The notes under the pieces were generated by a model that saw only the letters and a program-made list of their open reading frames with translations, was not told the DNA's origin and searched no databases. From positions 26,909,985 to 26,973,984 of the forward strand of contig CAIIXF020000004.1 of assembly GCA_903813345.2 (NCBI GenBank): a DNA stretch of 64,000 nucleotides. The letters run 5' to 3'. Positions 44,466 through 56,186 of the stretch are shown in pieces (the stretch's first letter is position 1; every line of letters begins with the position of its first letter). This stretch comes from Owenia fusiformis. Lineage: Eukaryota; Annelida; Polychaeta; Sabellida; Oweniidae. A program made the translations under genes and the position numbers.

Positions 44466-46080
44466 AAAAGTAATTATGGGAGGAAGGCCATTCCTGACAA
44501 TTGTAATTATTCACAATAGGTTTAGCCATAAGTCAAAGTGTCAAATTGATGAGGAAATGATGGACAATTTAAAACAGTCAAAAAATAGATCATGATGGCA
44601 GAGTCAGGTAATGCATTTTAAGAAGGCAGCGATGTCCAAGCCAAAATGCAAGAAGTCCTTGCAGTGTCCCCTTCGCAAGCCAACAAACATATTGAAATTA
44701 ATAATAACACAGTGATGTTTCTGCCAGAATGCAGAAGTCCTTACATTTACAAATGATCATGGTTCAATGCACTTTTTATAAAAAAAAATTCAAAATAGCC
44801 ACCGGTCATTTACCCAGCATGCCCAAAACCTGATCATGCCTTGGCACTTGTCCATTCTTGCATTTGTAAAAGTTAGACAGGTTATCAGTTCCTGGAATTT
44901 CAATGACAATATTTATATGGTGCCCATCTGCCTGCACAAGATGACTACAATGTGGCACTAGGAGAAAGTATGAAAAAAAAGAGTGGAACTCAAAAAGTGG
45001 ATTTTCCGGAATAAAATCAACAAATCTCAACTCATTACCAAAAGCAGGAAAACTAAATCCGTCGTTAACATTGAAAAAACATATAAAAATGTTATATTAA
45101 CCGATGGACTTAGCTGTTCCAGATCATTGCACAATATCATGTAAATTGATTCACCCAAAGGCACAAATCTAATTTACCAGGAACAATTTATCTTGCAGAA
45201 TGTCCGTCTGCTCACCGTTCTCATGCAAAATCTCTCTAAAATTTGAATGAAGTGTCTGATTTTCTTGCATTTCTATACAATTTAGGGTGTTAACTACATG
45301 CCCGTTTGATTTATTCCTTGCTGATTCCTTTCTTTGTCAATCTATTTTGCATTTTAAAACAGGACTAAGCTTTTCCCGATAATCGCATGATTTCATGTAA
45401 ATTGCTTTACTCAAAGGCGCAAATGTAATTACAAGTTACAAAGATCAAGTGGAAATTGGACTGAAGTCCTGCTATGAAGTTGTCAATACGCAGAACATCA
45501 AGATTAAATGTCAAATTGGACATGATTACATGCTTTAATATTCAGCATTTTGTCTCTCATATATGATCCATCTGCTTATTCTTATGGTATGGTACTCACT
45601 TATATTTGAAGGATCTGGGATATCTGTACAATTAAAGGTGTTCTTGTTTAAGCTTGTATACTTAAATCATTGATAATTTTTTCAGTCTTTCATTTCAAAA
45701 TATGACAGTAAAATTGTTTTTTTCAGAAACTTGTTATAAACCTATTCAATTTCCCACTTTGGAGTTTGTTTACATTTATCTGGAACTTAACAGAAAAACT
45801 TGCCCAAAATGTTATTTCTTAATTATTTGAATGAATCTTCTTCTAATGTGATATATTGCATTGTATATGAATATTAAGATCGCTCAGGTGGGAGAGAAAG
45901 GTTTCTAGAAATTATCATAATATTGTAATATGAAATTGCCAAAATTCATAATTCAATATGTTCAATCCATATATCCATATAACTTCACTAGATTAAATGA
46001 CCCAAAAAGAGAAAAAATCAACATGTCTAATAAAAACCATAATGGCACCTTAAAATAGAGTAGATGCTCAAATATAACAT
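44466..46080. other. Non-coding; one 106-bp repeat copy
   Basis: A minus-oriented copy lies at about 45,200-45,365 (CAAAATCTCTCTAAAATTTG, ACATGCCCGTTTGATTTATT). About 44,770-44,825 resembles a unit of the 162-bp array (AAATTCAAAATAGCCACCGG, TTTACCCAGCATGCCC). No gene is supported. Confidence 0.5.
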
Positions 46081-46084
46081 TTTT

Positions 46085-46445
46085 AATAAATGTGTGTTTC
46101 AATCATGGGAAAATAAAAATGGGACTGAGTCAATCATGGGAAAATTAAAATGGGACTGAGGCAATCATGGGAAAATAAAAATGGGACTGAGTCAATCATA
46201 GGAAAATAAAAATGGGACTGAGGCAATCATGGGAAAATAAAAATGGGACTGAGTCAATCATGGGAAAATTAAAATGGGACTGAGTCAATTATGGGAAAAT
46301 TAAAATGGGACTGAGTCAATCATGGGAAAATAGAAATGCAACTGAGTCAATCATGGGAAAATAATAATGGGACTGGGTCAATCATAGGAAAATAATAATC
46401 ATGGGAAAATAATAATGGGACTGGGTTAATCATGGCAAAAAATAA
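46085..46445. repeat. Minisatellite, 31-bp unit, about 11 copies
   Basis: TCAATCATGGGAAAATAAAA followed by ATGGGACTGAG. Copies are very similar except for the last three, which are shortened or altered. Confidence 0.88.
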
Positions 46446-49080
46446 TGGTGCTGAAATATTGTTGATATTAAGAAGTGTTTAGATTCATAGGTACATGTAT
46501 TCTACTGTGAGTAATAAAACAGTGGTTAAAATATATTGATAAAATATTAAGGGCAGATTTAGGAATGAATAAAGTAATGTTGTTCAGTTTCAAATTGGCT
46601 ACTGTATGGCTTTTATAAGCTAGTAAGGTTGAAGATTTAATATTTTTTCCTAAGTGTAATGATCTGCCATCTATCAGTGAGAAATCTGTAAATTTATGCT
46701 TTTGAATCTAATGTCTATTCAAAGATGTCTCTAGTAGTACAGCGATTGCTACATTTCCCCCACCATCAAAACAGCTGTTCCCAACATTGGACAATTGATA
46801 TTTTTCAGCAATTCTACAAAGATGCCATCAGTAAACTACCAAGTGGATACCTTAATGCTCTATACAGATTGTTAGAATTGTCACTTGTATCACTGTACAT
46901 ATAGGGACAATGTCTGATTATGAGACAGTTATGAAAAAAGTGAAAAATTAAGGGGGTAAAAATGGAAGATTTGATTAGTATACAAATTGATTTTCAAGTG
47001 AAATTCAAGTGAGTACATATAATCCTTTTCTTAATTAATTGCATGAGGAAGAATGGAGTAAACCACAACAAAATTATAATTGTTTTACAATAGATGTCAT
47101 GTATGAACATCGCTCCTCACATTGTTATAGAAACAAATGCATGACTGGATGTTTTCAATTTTCAATTCAGTAATTTCCGTCTTATGCAGTCCTTACTTAT
47201 CTGTTTGAGATTGGCATTACAAAATGGCATGATCTCATATTAAGCATACAATCACACTAAATCAACATTTTATCACATTGAATCAACATTTTATCACATT
47301 AAATCAACATTTTATAACACTAAATCAGCGTTTTATCTCTGTATCTAGTTTTACAGCATAACCTTAGTCTTAATGCCCCTAAGGCCATTAATGAGGACTA
47401 ATGTTTGGATATCACCTATATATGACTTTTCAATCCTTTTCAAGATGTAGATATTGTCTATACTATATAACCAAACATGCCAAAGGGTAACTAAATATTG
47501 GATTTTAGAGAGGTTTTACTGTACCCAAGTAGCATCTATGCATCAGACTTAAAAGATGTTCAGTAAGTCTTTGCTCTAAGGTATGTCTCGGGGGACTTTC
47601 TAGAAATATCAAGAATCAGAACCGTGACATTGAATATCATTTATGCTATTACCATAGTTACATCACATTTAGTGATTAGTTATCAGTTGTGATCTAATAT
47701 CAGATTGTGATCTACATTCATCTCATAATTAGTGCAGTGATTTCACAACAGGAGAGTAAATTAAGTGCCATTTTCCTGTTATATCAATCAAATACATTTT
47801 TCAACTAAAACTTTTGAAATGGAAGACCAAGGTAGCAAAATACCTCCTTTAGTCTAAAGCCCCATCTATGAGCTTTTTCTCACTTAAATTCTAGATCCTG
47901 GATTCATCCCTCAGTTTTTAATAAACAAAATCTGCAGATACATTTGATTTTTTATGCCAGTTTTTACAATCAAGAATGAAAGCATTAAAAATTTTAATAA
48001 ATCATCATTCTCCATGTGCACAAGTTGTTCTCCAAGCTTTCTCTCTGCAGCCAGCAAAGCAAAATGGAAAAATGATGGATTTGGAGAATTAATGCAACTA
48101 AATAATAACAACTGATCTAATTCATGAAGATCATCAGACAGATACATTAACTAATCAGAATATGAAAGCAATAAATCTGATGGAAAATCAGTTATTTATG
48201 AGATGGCATAAACTGTTATTAACCAAAGAGACCTGATGATTAATAATGTCACTGACATGTTGTCTCTGAAAAAATGTGATGTATATGATCATGCTTTAAA
48301 ATGGAAAATAGAGTGAAATGAGTGTAATTGGCAAGACATTAAGTAGACAAGCATGTAGTTAACACTCTAAATTGTATAGAAAAATAAGAAAATTAGACAC
48401 TTTATTCAAATTTTAGAGAATAATGAGTGAAATAATGATGAGCAGATGAAGATTTTAGAGGGAAAAGCATAAAACTGGAAATGATGACCAAAGGGCCATG
48501 TGAAGCACTACAATTGAATTAGAATAAAGTATTATTTCTACAGAATCTAAGAATAAATTGCCCCCTTTAGCCAGCCTCCTTAATCTCTGTTCATTGTCCT
48601 ACCATTATTCATTTAGGACAACCATGAAATGTTAGTCAGGCCAAGGAAATTAATGAAATGTTTAGCCTAATAAGAGCATGTACAGCAAAAAAACGCTCCA
48701 AGAAAAATTTGTTGCACAGTTAATAGGCATATGACTTGAGATTGAGAAGTCCTGGGAGAAAACTGAGATCAATGTGCTACATTATTTGCTTTCTTTCGAT
48801 ATACCTAACTAGATTTTAAAACATAGCATCTATTTTCCTTGGCCTTACAGGAAAGTAATAATATCAATTACAATCAGAACTTCAGCATCACACTTGCCCT
48901 TCATGCATCATGTAATATTTCCTAATCTTCTAATGCAGTGCCAGAATGTTGGCCTATAACACATCAAAGATATTCACCATATAGTGCTTTCAAATATTTT
49001 ATTATCGTCAGAGCTTTGCATCCCAAATGTCACAACATCAATTTGATTTATCAGGGTCACTCAGTTTATCTAATGCTCGA
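46446..49080. other. Non-coding; small repeats only
   Basis: About 47,255-47,335 has four units of ATCAACATTTTATCACATTA (24 bp). GAGAGGTTTTACTGTA at about 47,506-47,521 is a Tigger-like right end without a visible partner. A single plus-oriented 106-bp repeat lies at about 48,290-48,435. A 78-codon minus frame (47,911-48,147) contains an acceptor-like tract (TTTGCTTTGCTGGCTGCAG), but no matching donor was found. Confidence 0.5.
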
Positions 49081-49089
49081 CTCTTAACA

Positions 49090-49320
49090 TGACAAAGGAT
49101 GAGTTGTCCAGGGGATGAGTTGTCCAAGGGATGAGTTGTCCAGGGGATGAATTGTCCAGGGGATGAGTTGTCCAGGGGATGAGTTGCCTAGGGGATGAGT
49201 TGTCCAGGAGATGAGTTGCCTAGGGGATGAGTTGTCCACGGGATGAGTTGTCTAGGGGATGAGTTGTCCAGGAGATTAGTTGTCCAGGGATGAGTTGTCT
49301 AGGGGATGAGTTGTCCGGTT
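49090..49320. repeat. Minisatellite, 16-bp unit, about 14 copies
   Basis: GGGGATGAGTTGTCCA with small changes (GTTGCCTA, GTTGTCTA). Units are directly abutting, with no spacers. Confidence 0.9.
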
Positions 49321-50295
49321 ACCATCCTGGGGAACCACCAAGGGGCCTTGCCCCCACAGATACGCCAGTGTTTGTGCATAAGAGCATATTCTGGGATATT
49401 GGAGGTTGTTGACTGCTTATGCTCAAAATTTTCTTTGTGGTTTGTAATTCTATTAGGTGTTTGTTTGTAATATTTGACTGCTGTGGTTATAATTTAACTT
49501 TACAATGAAATTTTGTAAGGTCAACTGGAAAAGTTGAAATGTCATTGATTCTTTATGTAAGATTGGATGTACTCTTAGATGTTTATTTTGAAGACCAAAA
49601 TGATATTTTGAAAATCGCAAGACAATTAATAATGCCTAAAAACAGAAGAAGCAAAGTATTCAACATAGCATGTCAAGTAATTGGAAAAGTTGTGCTATGA
49701 ATTAGAGAATAGAAGAGAACACACTTGATATGCAGGATGTTTATGACATTTGCACCATGAATAAACCTTCTGAAAACCATGACCCTGCTGAATTTTACAC
49801 CTTTTCTCTCTAAAATTTGAATGAACTGCCTGATTTTCTTGCATTTCTATACAATTTAGAGTGTTGACTACATGTCTGTTTAGTTTATTCCTTGCTGATT
49901 TCATTTCTTGTCACTCTATTTTGAATTTCAAAAGATGACCCCTGTCTCATTTTTGCAAGGGGAAATCCTGCAGATGATAGCTTTAGGTAAGTAGGATGGT
50001 TCTAAGGCTCTAATGCATAAGCCATGATTCCAAAACAAATGTCCCAATTTATTGATTCAACTCTGTTTTATTGCCATATTTCAAAATACGACCAGTGACT
50101 TTTCAAAATGGAACCCCTGACTAAAATATAGACTTACATACAGTTACAATGTCATATTTTCAAAATTATGGCAACTGATGGCAGTTGTTTCACAATATGG
50201 GCTTTCTATTTCTTTTGAAAACCCAAAAGACAAAAGAAACAGACATTACCTGGATGAAGATTTAACTGTCCAAACTCATGGTTGACAATAATAAA
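49321..50295. other. Non-coding; one 106-bp repeat copy
   Basis: About 49,795-49,935 is a minus-oriented 106-bp repeat (TTTTCTCTCTAAAATTTGAA, TACATGTCTGTTTAGTTTAT). The remainder has no recognised feature. Confidence 0.5.
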
Positions 50296-50304
50296 ATCGA
50301 GCAA

Positions 50305-50435
50305 GGCATTAACATGCAAAATGTCACCACCTGCCAATTTTACAGACCCAACAGCTAAATTCCTGAATACCAAACACCATCCATAAATAAAAAAGTTAGA
50401 GACTTAGCAATATGTCATCACTTCTGGCGTTGACA
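50305..50435. repeat. GTCACCACC inverted-repeat family copy
   Basis: AAGGCATTAACATGCAAAAT, GTCACCACCTGCC, ACCATCCATAAATAAAAAAG, TGTCATCACTTCTGGCGTTG and ACATAAAA. The ends are inverted (GTCACCACC versus GGCGTTGAC). Confidence 0.7.
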
Positions 50436-50491
50436 TAAAAACTAAACAGAGACATCATATTATAATTTCTCAAGATATAATCACCACTTAC

Positions 50492-50689
50492 CCACACGCT
50501 ACTTTTACAGAGGCACTCAAACTCCTCGGTATCGATCGCGAAGAAAACGTCGCACTCTGAGCATGGACAGAAACGTATGTAAGGCAGCATTGCATGTTCG
50601 TCTGTGACATCACATATCTCAGTGACATCACAATTAGCTGTGACATCACAAAGCTTGGTAATTTGCGTCATTCGAATGTTATTTCTCAT
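50492..50689 (-). CDS. Candidate 66-residue first coding exon, Cys-rich
   Basis: The frame runs from ATG (context CTGCCATGA) to TGTGG followed by GTAAGT at 50,491-50,486, a consensus donor in phase 0. Residues 1-40 include three CDVT phrases; residues 41-61 have C41-X-C43-X2-C46-X12-C59-X-C61, a spacing that could hold zinc if completed by the next exon. The DNA is richer in CpG than its surroundings. Three TGTGACATCACA-like blocks on the plus strand encode the CDVT phrases. I do not recognise a family. A 21-bp minisatellite lies about 100 bp upstream of the start. It could be a chance frame. Confidence 0.35.
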
Positions 50690-50764
50690 GGCAGAGGCAG
50701 GGAGTTATGCACATTGTCCAATGTTTATTAAATTAATAATAATTTAATATTGTGGCACAGTGAT

Positions 50765-52095
50765 GATGTTGTTGTTTTGTGCAATAATGTTGTCACTTTA
50801 AGCTATAATATTATCCCCTTTAGCTAAAATGTTGCCACTTTAGGCAGAAGTGTTGTCACTTTAGGCTATATAATATTATCCCCTTTAGCTAAAATGTTGC
50901 GACTTTAGGCAGAAATGTTGTCACTTTAGGCAGAAATGTTATCACTTTAGGCAGAAATGTTGTCACTTTAAGCTATAATGTTGCCACTTTAGGTTATAAT
51001 GTTGCCATTTTAGGCTATAATGTTGCTACTTTAGGTAGAAATCTTGTCACTTTAATTATCCCTTTTAGCTTAAATGTTGTCACTTTAGGCAGAAATTTTG
51101 TCACTTTAGGGTATAATGTTGCCACTTAAGGTAGAAATCATGTCACTTTAATTATCCCTTTTAGCTAAAATGTTGTCACTTTAGGCTATAATGTTGTCAC
51201 TTTGGGCTATAATATTGTCACTTTAAGCTATAACATTATCCCCTTTAGCTAAAATGTTGCCACTTTAGGTAGAAATGTTGTTACTTTAGGCTATAATGTT
51301 GCCACTTTAGGCAGAAATGTTGTCACTTTAAGCTATAATGTTGCCACTTTAGGTAGAAATCTTGTCACTTTAGTTATCCCTTTTAGCTAAAATGTTGTCA
51401 CTTTAAGCTATAATATTATCCCCTTTAGCTAAAATGTTGCCACTTTAGGCAGAAATGTTGTCACTTTAGGCTATAATGTTGCCACTTTAGGCAGAAATGT
51501 TGTCACCTTGAGCTATAATGTTGCCACTCTAGGTAGAAATCTTGTCACTTTAATTATCCCTTTTAGCTAAAATGTTGTTACTTTAGGCTATAATGTTGTC
51601 ACTTTAGGCTATAATTTGTCACTTCAGGCTATAATGTTGCTACTTTAGGTGGAAATGTTGTCACTTTAAGCTATAATATTATCCCTTTTAACTAAAATGT
51701 TGTCACTTTAGGCTATAATTTGTCACTTCAGGCAGAAATGTTGTCACTTTAAGCTATAATATTATCCCCTTTAGCTAAAATGTTGTCACTTTAGGCAGAA
51801 ATATTGTCACTTTAGGCTACAATTTGTCAATTTGTGCAACTATTGTATATTGTCACTTTGTACTAGAATGTTGTTAGTTAGGTATACCAGTACAATATTG
51901 TCACTTTGGGATATAAATTATTTCAATTTTAGGTTAAGCTGTTACTAATGTCTGTATTGTTATTATTTTGTTTCAATTTTTCCTTAAGTGGGGTCACTTT
52001 ATGCAATAAATTGTCACTTTGTGCTGTGTCACTCCAGTACATAAATGGTGTCACTTTGTGATAATAATGTTGTCACTTTGTGCAATATGGTGACA
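50765..52095. repeat. Minisatellite, about 21-bp unit with higher-order composite
   Basis: Units AATGTTGTCACTTTAGGCAG(A) and AATGTTGTCACTTTAGGCTA(T) alternate with inserts of ATTATCCC(C/T)TTTAGCTAAA, giving longer composite units that recur at 100-200 bp. About 1.3 kb of nearly pure array with fading edges to 52,095. Confidence 0.88.
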
Positions 52096-53575
52096 GCCTC
52101 TTACATTTTTTTAACACTTCTAAATGCTTGGCACTAACAATATTGGTACTTTATCTGATATGGCGGGCATTTTGTGCATTCTTAGCTGTAAGGTTGTCAC
52201 TTCATCCTACACTATTAGCACGTTCTACTTCACAATCTTGTTGTGTTAATATTTCGTCACCTTCAAAAACAACGTTGTAGCATTGTTCTAAACTGCTTAC
52301 ATGATTCGCATCCACACAAGATGATCGTCCAGAAGTTTGTATTTAGAATCCATATTCAGGTAAAAGTCATCTGTGATCCAACAACTCATACCGAGTACTC
52401 CAAAAGTTGGGTTCAGGTCAAAACTCCTCCAAATCAATGTTCCATACAATTTGAATCACTTGTTTCATTATTACAAAAACTGCTTCAACATTAGGAGACA
52501 TCGTTTCCTGTTTGGTGGTATTGTTTGATATACAGGGTGTCTATTAAGTCTCTTTATACTTTATATAGACTTTGTCCTGTAATTGTAAAGTGACTTTATG
52601 GACATCCTGTTTAACTTGTAGAGGCTGTAATATGTTAGAAGCTGTATAATATGTTAAAAACAAAACAAAAGTTAAGATTTACAAATTTTCGAATTGCTGA
52701 TGTTAAATGAATACATCGAAAATTCGTAAATCTCAACTTTTTGTAGAAGCTGAATACTCTATTTAAAATGATTCAACGATTTCCATTTGTAGCTCTACAA
52801 TTGCAATACAGTAAAACCGGTGCATATAGAACACCTTCCCTACTGGCCAATAGTGTTCCCTGTAGACAGGTATTCCTTACAGAGGCGACTCATTCATACA
52901 AGTCAGTGGGACAATGTTTTGAAAATTGAAAATTGTTACATCCAGAGAGGTGTCTGTTATCGAGATTTTTTTATTCAGTTTTATTCATTAAGGTTTATAA
53001 GAGAACAAGTTAAAAGGAAAACAAGTGGGTGATCTAAGTCTCCTATATGACAATTCTATGTTTAACAGCATCGTACTTTGTTAAAAATTACTAGTGTTTT
53101 TCTCATTCTACTCTTAAATTGCAAAACCAAAATACTATTTTAATTGAAAGAAAAATATTAAAAGACTTAAGACCTGGTATGAAAGCTGCAAGTGAGACAG
53201 TACTCAAATAAATTCATAAATACAGTAAAACATGTCTAGTCTGAACACTTCTAAGGCTAACAAAAAGTGTTTGGAATAGCAGGTGTTCACCTTTCAAGGT
53301 TTCTATATGTGAGTCAATAGGAAAAGTGTTCACACACTGTTTTTACTTAACAAAAATGAACTAACAGCAGCTAATCAGTTTATTAATTTGTGAGGCCTTA
53401 TAAGAGTCTAAAAAATCAATGTTATTTCATATTCAACTTCATCTTATGTAAGGTAACCTAACCTGTTTAACCTTATTAATACTATCTTTAATGTTCCTTT
53501 ATGGAATATAAAAACTGATGCTATAATCATGATAACAATATGCAAGTCTTCAATATGCAAGTCAGTAAAATAAAG
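52096..53575. other. Non-coding; Tigger-like and mariner-like ends
   Basis: TATACAGGGTGTCTATTAAG at about 52,531 is mariner-like. TACAGTAAAACCGGTGCATA at about 52,808 with AGAACACCTTCC and GTGTTCCCTGTAGACAGG, and TACAGTAAAACATGTCTAGT at about 53,223 with TGAACACTTCTAAG, are two Tigger-like left ends. No coding exon is supported. Confidence 0.5.
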
Positions 53576-53579
53576 GGGT

Positions 53580-53780
53580 TCACTTCATAAAAAAAATCAA
53601 GGGGGGTTCACATTTGACCATTTTGTCCAAAATCATTAAAAAAGTGCTCAGAATGGTGAAAACTGCATGATTTTGAAAGAATGTTTTGCAATCAATGTGC
53701 CTGATCCATATCCTGCAAGGTATTAAAATGCAAAAAGTCACCACCTGCCATTTGTTACAATATGTCATCACTTGTGGTAC
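53580..53780. repeat. Fragments of two short inverted-repeat families side by side
   Basis: 53,600-53,690 (GGGGGGTTCACATTTGACCA, GTGCTCAGAATGGTGAAAAC, TGCATGATTTTGAAAGA) is a reverse fragment of the CAGGCCCGTAGCC family. 53,722-53,780 (AAAATGCAAAAAGTCACCAC, CTGCCATTTGTTACAATATG) is a GTCACCACC family fragment. Confidence 0.6.
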
Positions 53781-53877
53781 AAAAAGAAGCAGAATAAGCT
53801 ACATTTGAGATGATGAAGATCTTTAAAAGACAAGAGGGCAGTGTAATTAGCATATTAACAGTCAGGGTAGTCATAAT

Positions 53878-54573
53878 TGGCTATATCATGATATATACAA
53901 ATCAGTGTAAATTGGTTATCTCATGGAATAAACAAATCAGTGTAAATTGGCTATATCATGAAATATACAAATCAGTGTAAATTGGCAATATCATGAAATA
54001 TACAAATCAGTGTAAATTGGCTATATCATGAAATATACAAATCAGTATAAATTGGCTATATCATGATATATACAAATCAGTGTAAATTGGCTTTATCATG
54101 ATATATACAAATCAGTGTAAATTGGCTATATCATGAAATATACAAATCAGTGTAAATTGGCTATATCATGATATATACAAATCAGTGTAAATTGGCTATA
54201 TCATGAAATATACAAATCAGTGTAAATTGGCAATATCATGAAATATACAAATCAGTGTAAATTGGCAATATCATGAAATATACAAATCAGTGTAAATTGG
54301 CAATATCATGAAATATACAAATCAGTGTAAATTGGCTATATCATGAAATATACAAATCAGTGTAAATTGGCTATATCATGATATATACAAATCAGTGTAA
54401 ATTGGCAATATCATGAAATATACAAATCAGTGTAAATTGGCAATATCATGATATATACAAATCAGTGTAAATTGGCTATATCATGATACATGTATATACA
54501 AATCAGTGTAAATTGGCTATATCATGAAATATACAAATCAGTGTAAATTGGCAATATCATGATATATACAAAT
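53878..54573. repeat. Minisatellite, 35-bp unit, about 20 copies
   Basis: AAATATACAAATCAGTGTAA followed by ATTGGCTATATCATG. Two alternating variants (GGCTATATC versus GGCAATATC; GAAATATAC versus GATATATAC) are interspersed. Very homogeneous, and one unit has an extra ACATGTAT near 54,488. Confidence 0.92.
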
Positions 54574-54575
54574 CA

Positions 54576-55895
54576 GTCTTCATAAAGTTAGCACCAGAGG
54601 CTTATCCTTCTGTTTTATTGTTCCTGCACTGTCAATTTCTTCAGATAAATTCCATTAAATTGAATTATTAAGGCCACTATGCTTTAATTATCCGTTAAAC
54701 ATTTTCATGTAAATGATATAGGACTGGATGACATTTTACTCTTAATCTGCATACTTGTGGGAGTTTCATTATGAAATGAATGTCAGGTACTTATGAAAGC
54801 ATAACATTTAGTTACTGCTCTTTTGATTGGCTAGCTGAATTCTGATTACTGTATTCTGATTGGGTAAGGAATGGTGTCAAATATATCAACAGTCATGGAA
54901 AACGAAGCTGAATTCGTTAGGGTTTGACCCCCCCCCTTTCTTCATCTAACAAAGGTTTTATATGTTGATTTGTCTTTAACTTGAATATTAAAAAACGAAC
55001 ACTAATGAAACCATCATTTACTCCCTTCTACCATGGGCTTTTAACGAAACTAATTTCATGATTCCAAAACTGTTGATATTTCATGAACTTCATCCGCAAA
55101 GTTTGATCAAATTCTTATCTCTACCTCAAAGAATGTAAAAAAAAAAAAAAAAAATTCTCTTAAACATCAAAATCAAGCCATATTGAAAATGGTATCTCTT
55201 GACAGGCCTAAATGTCTTCAATCATTTGATTGTTCATTTAAATCACATAAAGTATCCATTAAGTTACTGACTTTCAAGAAATCAAATAATTCTCGAGTCA
55301 GAGTCAGATAAGTGATGTTATATTGCGTCATCATGTCTTGGCTTCATATCAAATCTATTACAAAGTTCTGTTTTATGGGATTCCTATGCAATAACAAGGG
55401 ATGAACCATTAAAGATGTTCAATAAGTTCGCGGAAAAGGCTCCCAGGGATGAACCATTAAAGATGTTCAATAAGTTCGATGAAAAAGCTCCCAGGGATGG
55501 ACCATTAAAGATATGTATGAGTCTAATAATTGAGAATATTTTTCACTAAATAACTACACTCTTCTAACAAGGCATCAACATGAACAAAGTCACCACCTGT
55601 CATTTGTTACAGACACAGACCACCAAACACCAACTACCAAATGCCAAACACCAACTGCCAAACACCATCCACAAAAAAAGACTCTTGGTGGTGACTTAAA
55701 AACAAGGACCAGAAGTTTTGGGAAAAAAAGGTAAGACCCCACCAAGATCTCATAGCTAACCCATCCCTGTGACTTTAACTATCGTTTTATGTGAGGCTTC
55801 ATGGTTAGACTGACATTTTGATGCTTCATTATTATTCCCTTATCAGTACAGAATTAAATGCCCCTTCTTATTGAATACATCAACCAGCAGTCAAG
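54576..55895. other. Non-coding; short repeats
   Basis: A poly-A tract lies at about 55,138-55,154. Units of about 53 bp with CAGGGATGAACCATTAAAGA and TGTTCAATAAGTTCG at 55,395-55,515 (about 2.5 copies) resemble a mariner-type end. About 55,565-55,700 is a GTCACCACC family copy with triplicated ACCAAACACCAACT phrases. No gene is supported. Confidence 0.5.
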
Positions 55896-55899
55896 TTAA

Positions 55900-56182
55900 C
55901 CTCTTGAGTTCCAGCCGCTAAGGAAGTTTGAAACAAGAGCATTTTTCATTTTTTCCAAGTTTTGGACATTTACATCGAAATACATAGTATTTGATGTTTG
56001 ATTTTATAATAGTTAACATAGACCAAGTACATGTATATACATTTTAAAAGAAAATTTGTGTAGATTGGATAAATATTGTCAAAGTTAGAGCAGTTTTAGT
56101 AGAAAATTTGGTGACTGGTAATTGTCACTCTGGGTTTCTATAAAATTTTATATGTGACAGAAATATCTGGGTATTCAAGAGG
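55900..56182. mobile_element. piggyBac-like non-autonomous element, 283 bp, TTAA target
   Basis: The ends are CCTCTTGAGTTCCAG and GGGTATTCAAGAGG, with CCTCTTGA/TCAAGAGG inverted and TTAA on both sides (55,896-55,899 and 56,183-56,186). CCTYTTGAG-type ends with a TTAA target are typical of piggyBac-related elements. Confidence 0.75.
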
Positions 56183-56186
56183 TTAA

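Noticed and set aside
47911-48147. 78-codon minus frame with an acceptor-like tract inside
   Set aside because: No donor of reasonable quality follows in frame, and the composition is hydrophobic AT-driven.
49090-49320. CRISPR-like regular array
   Set aside because: Units abut directly with no spacers, and the whole context is eukaryotic.
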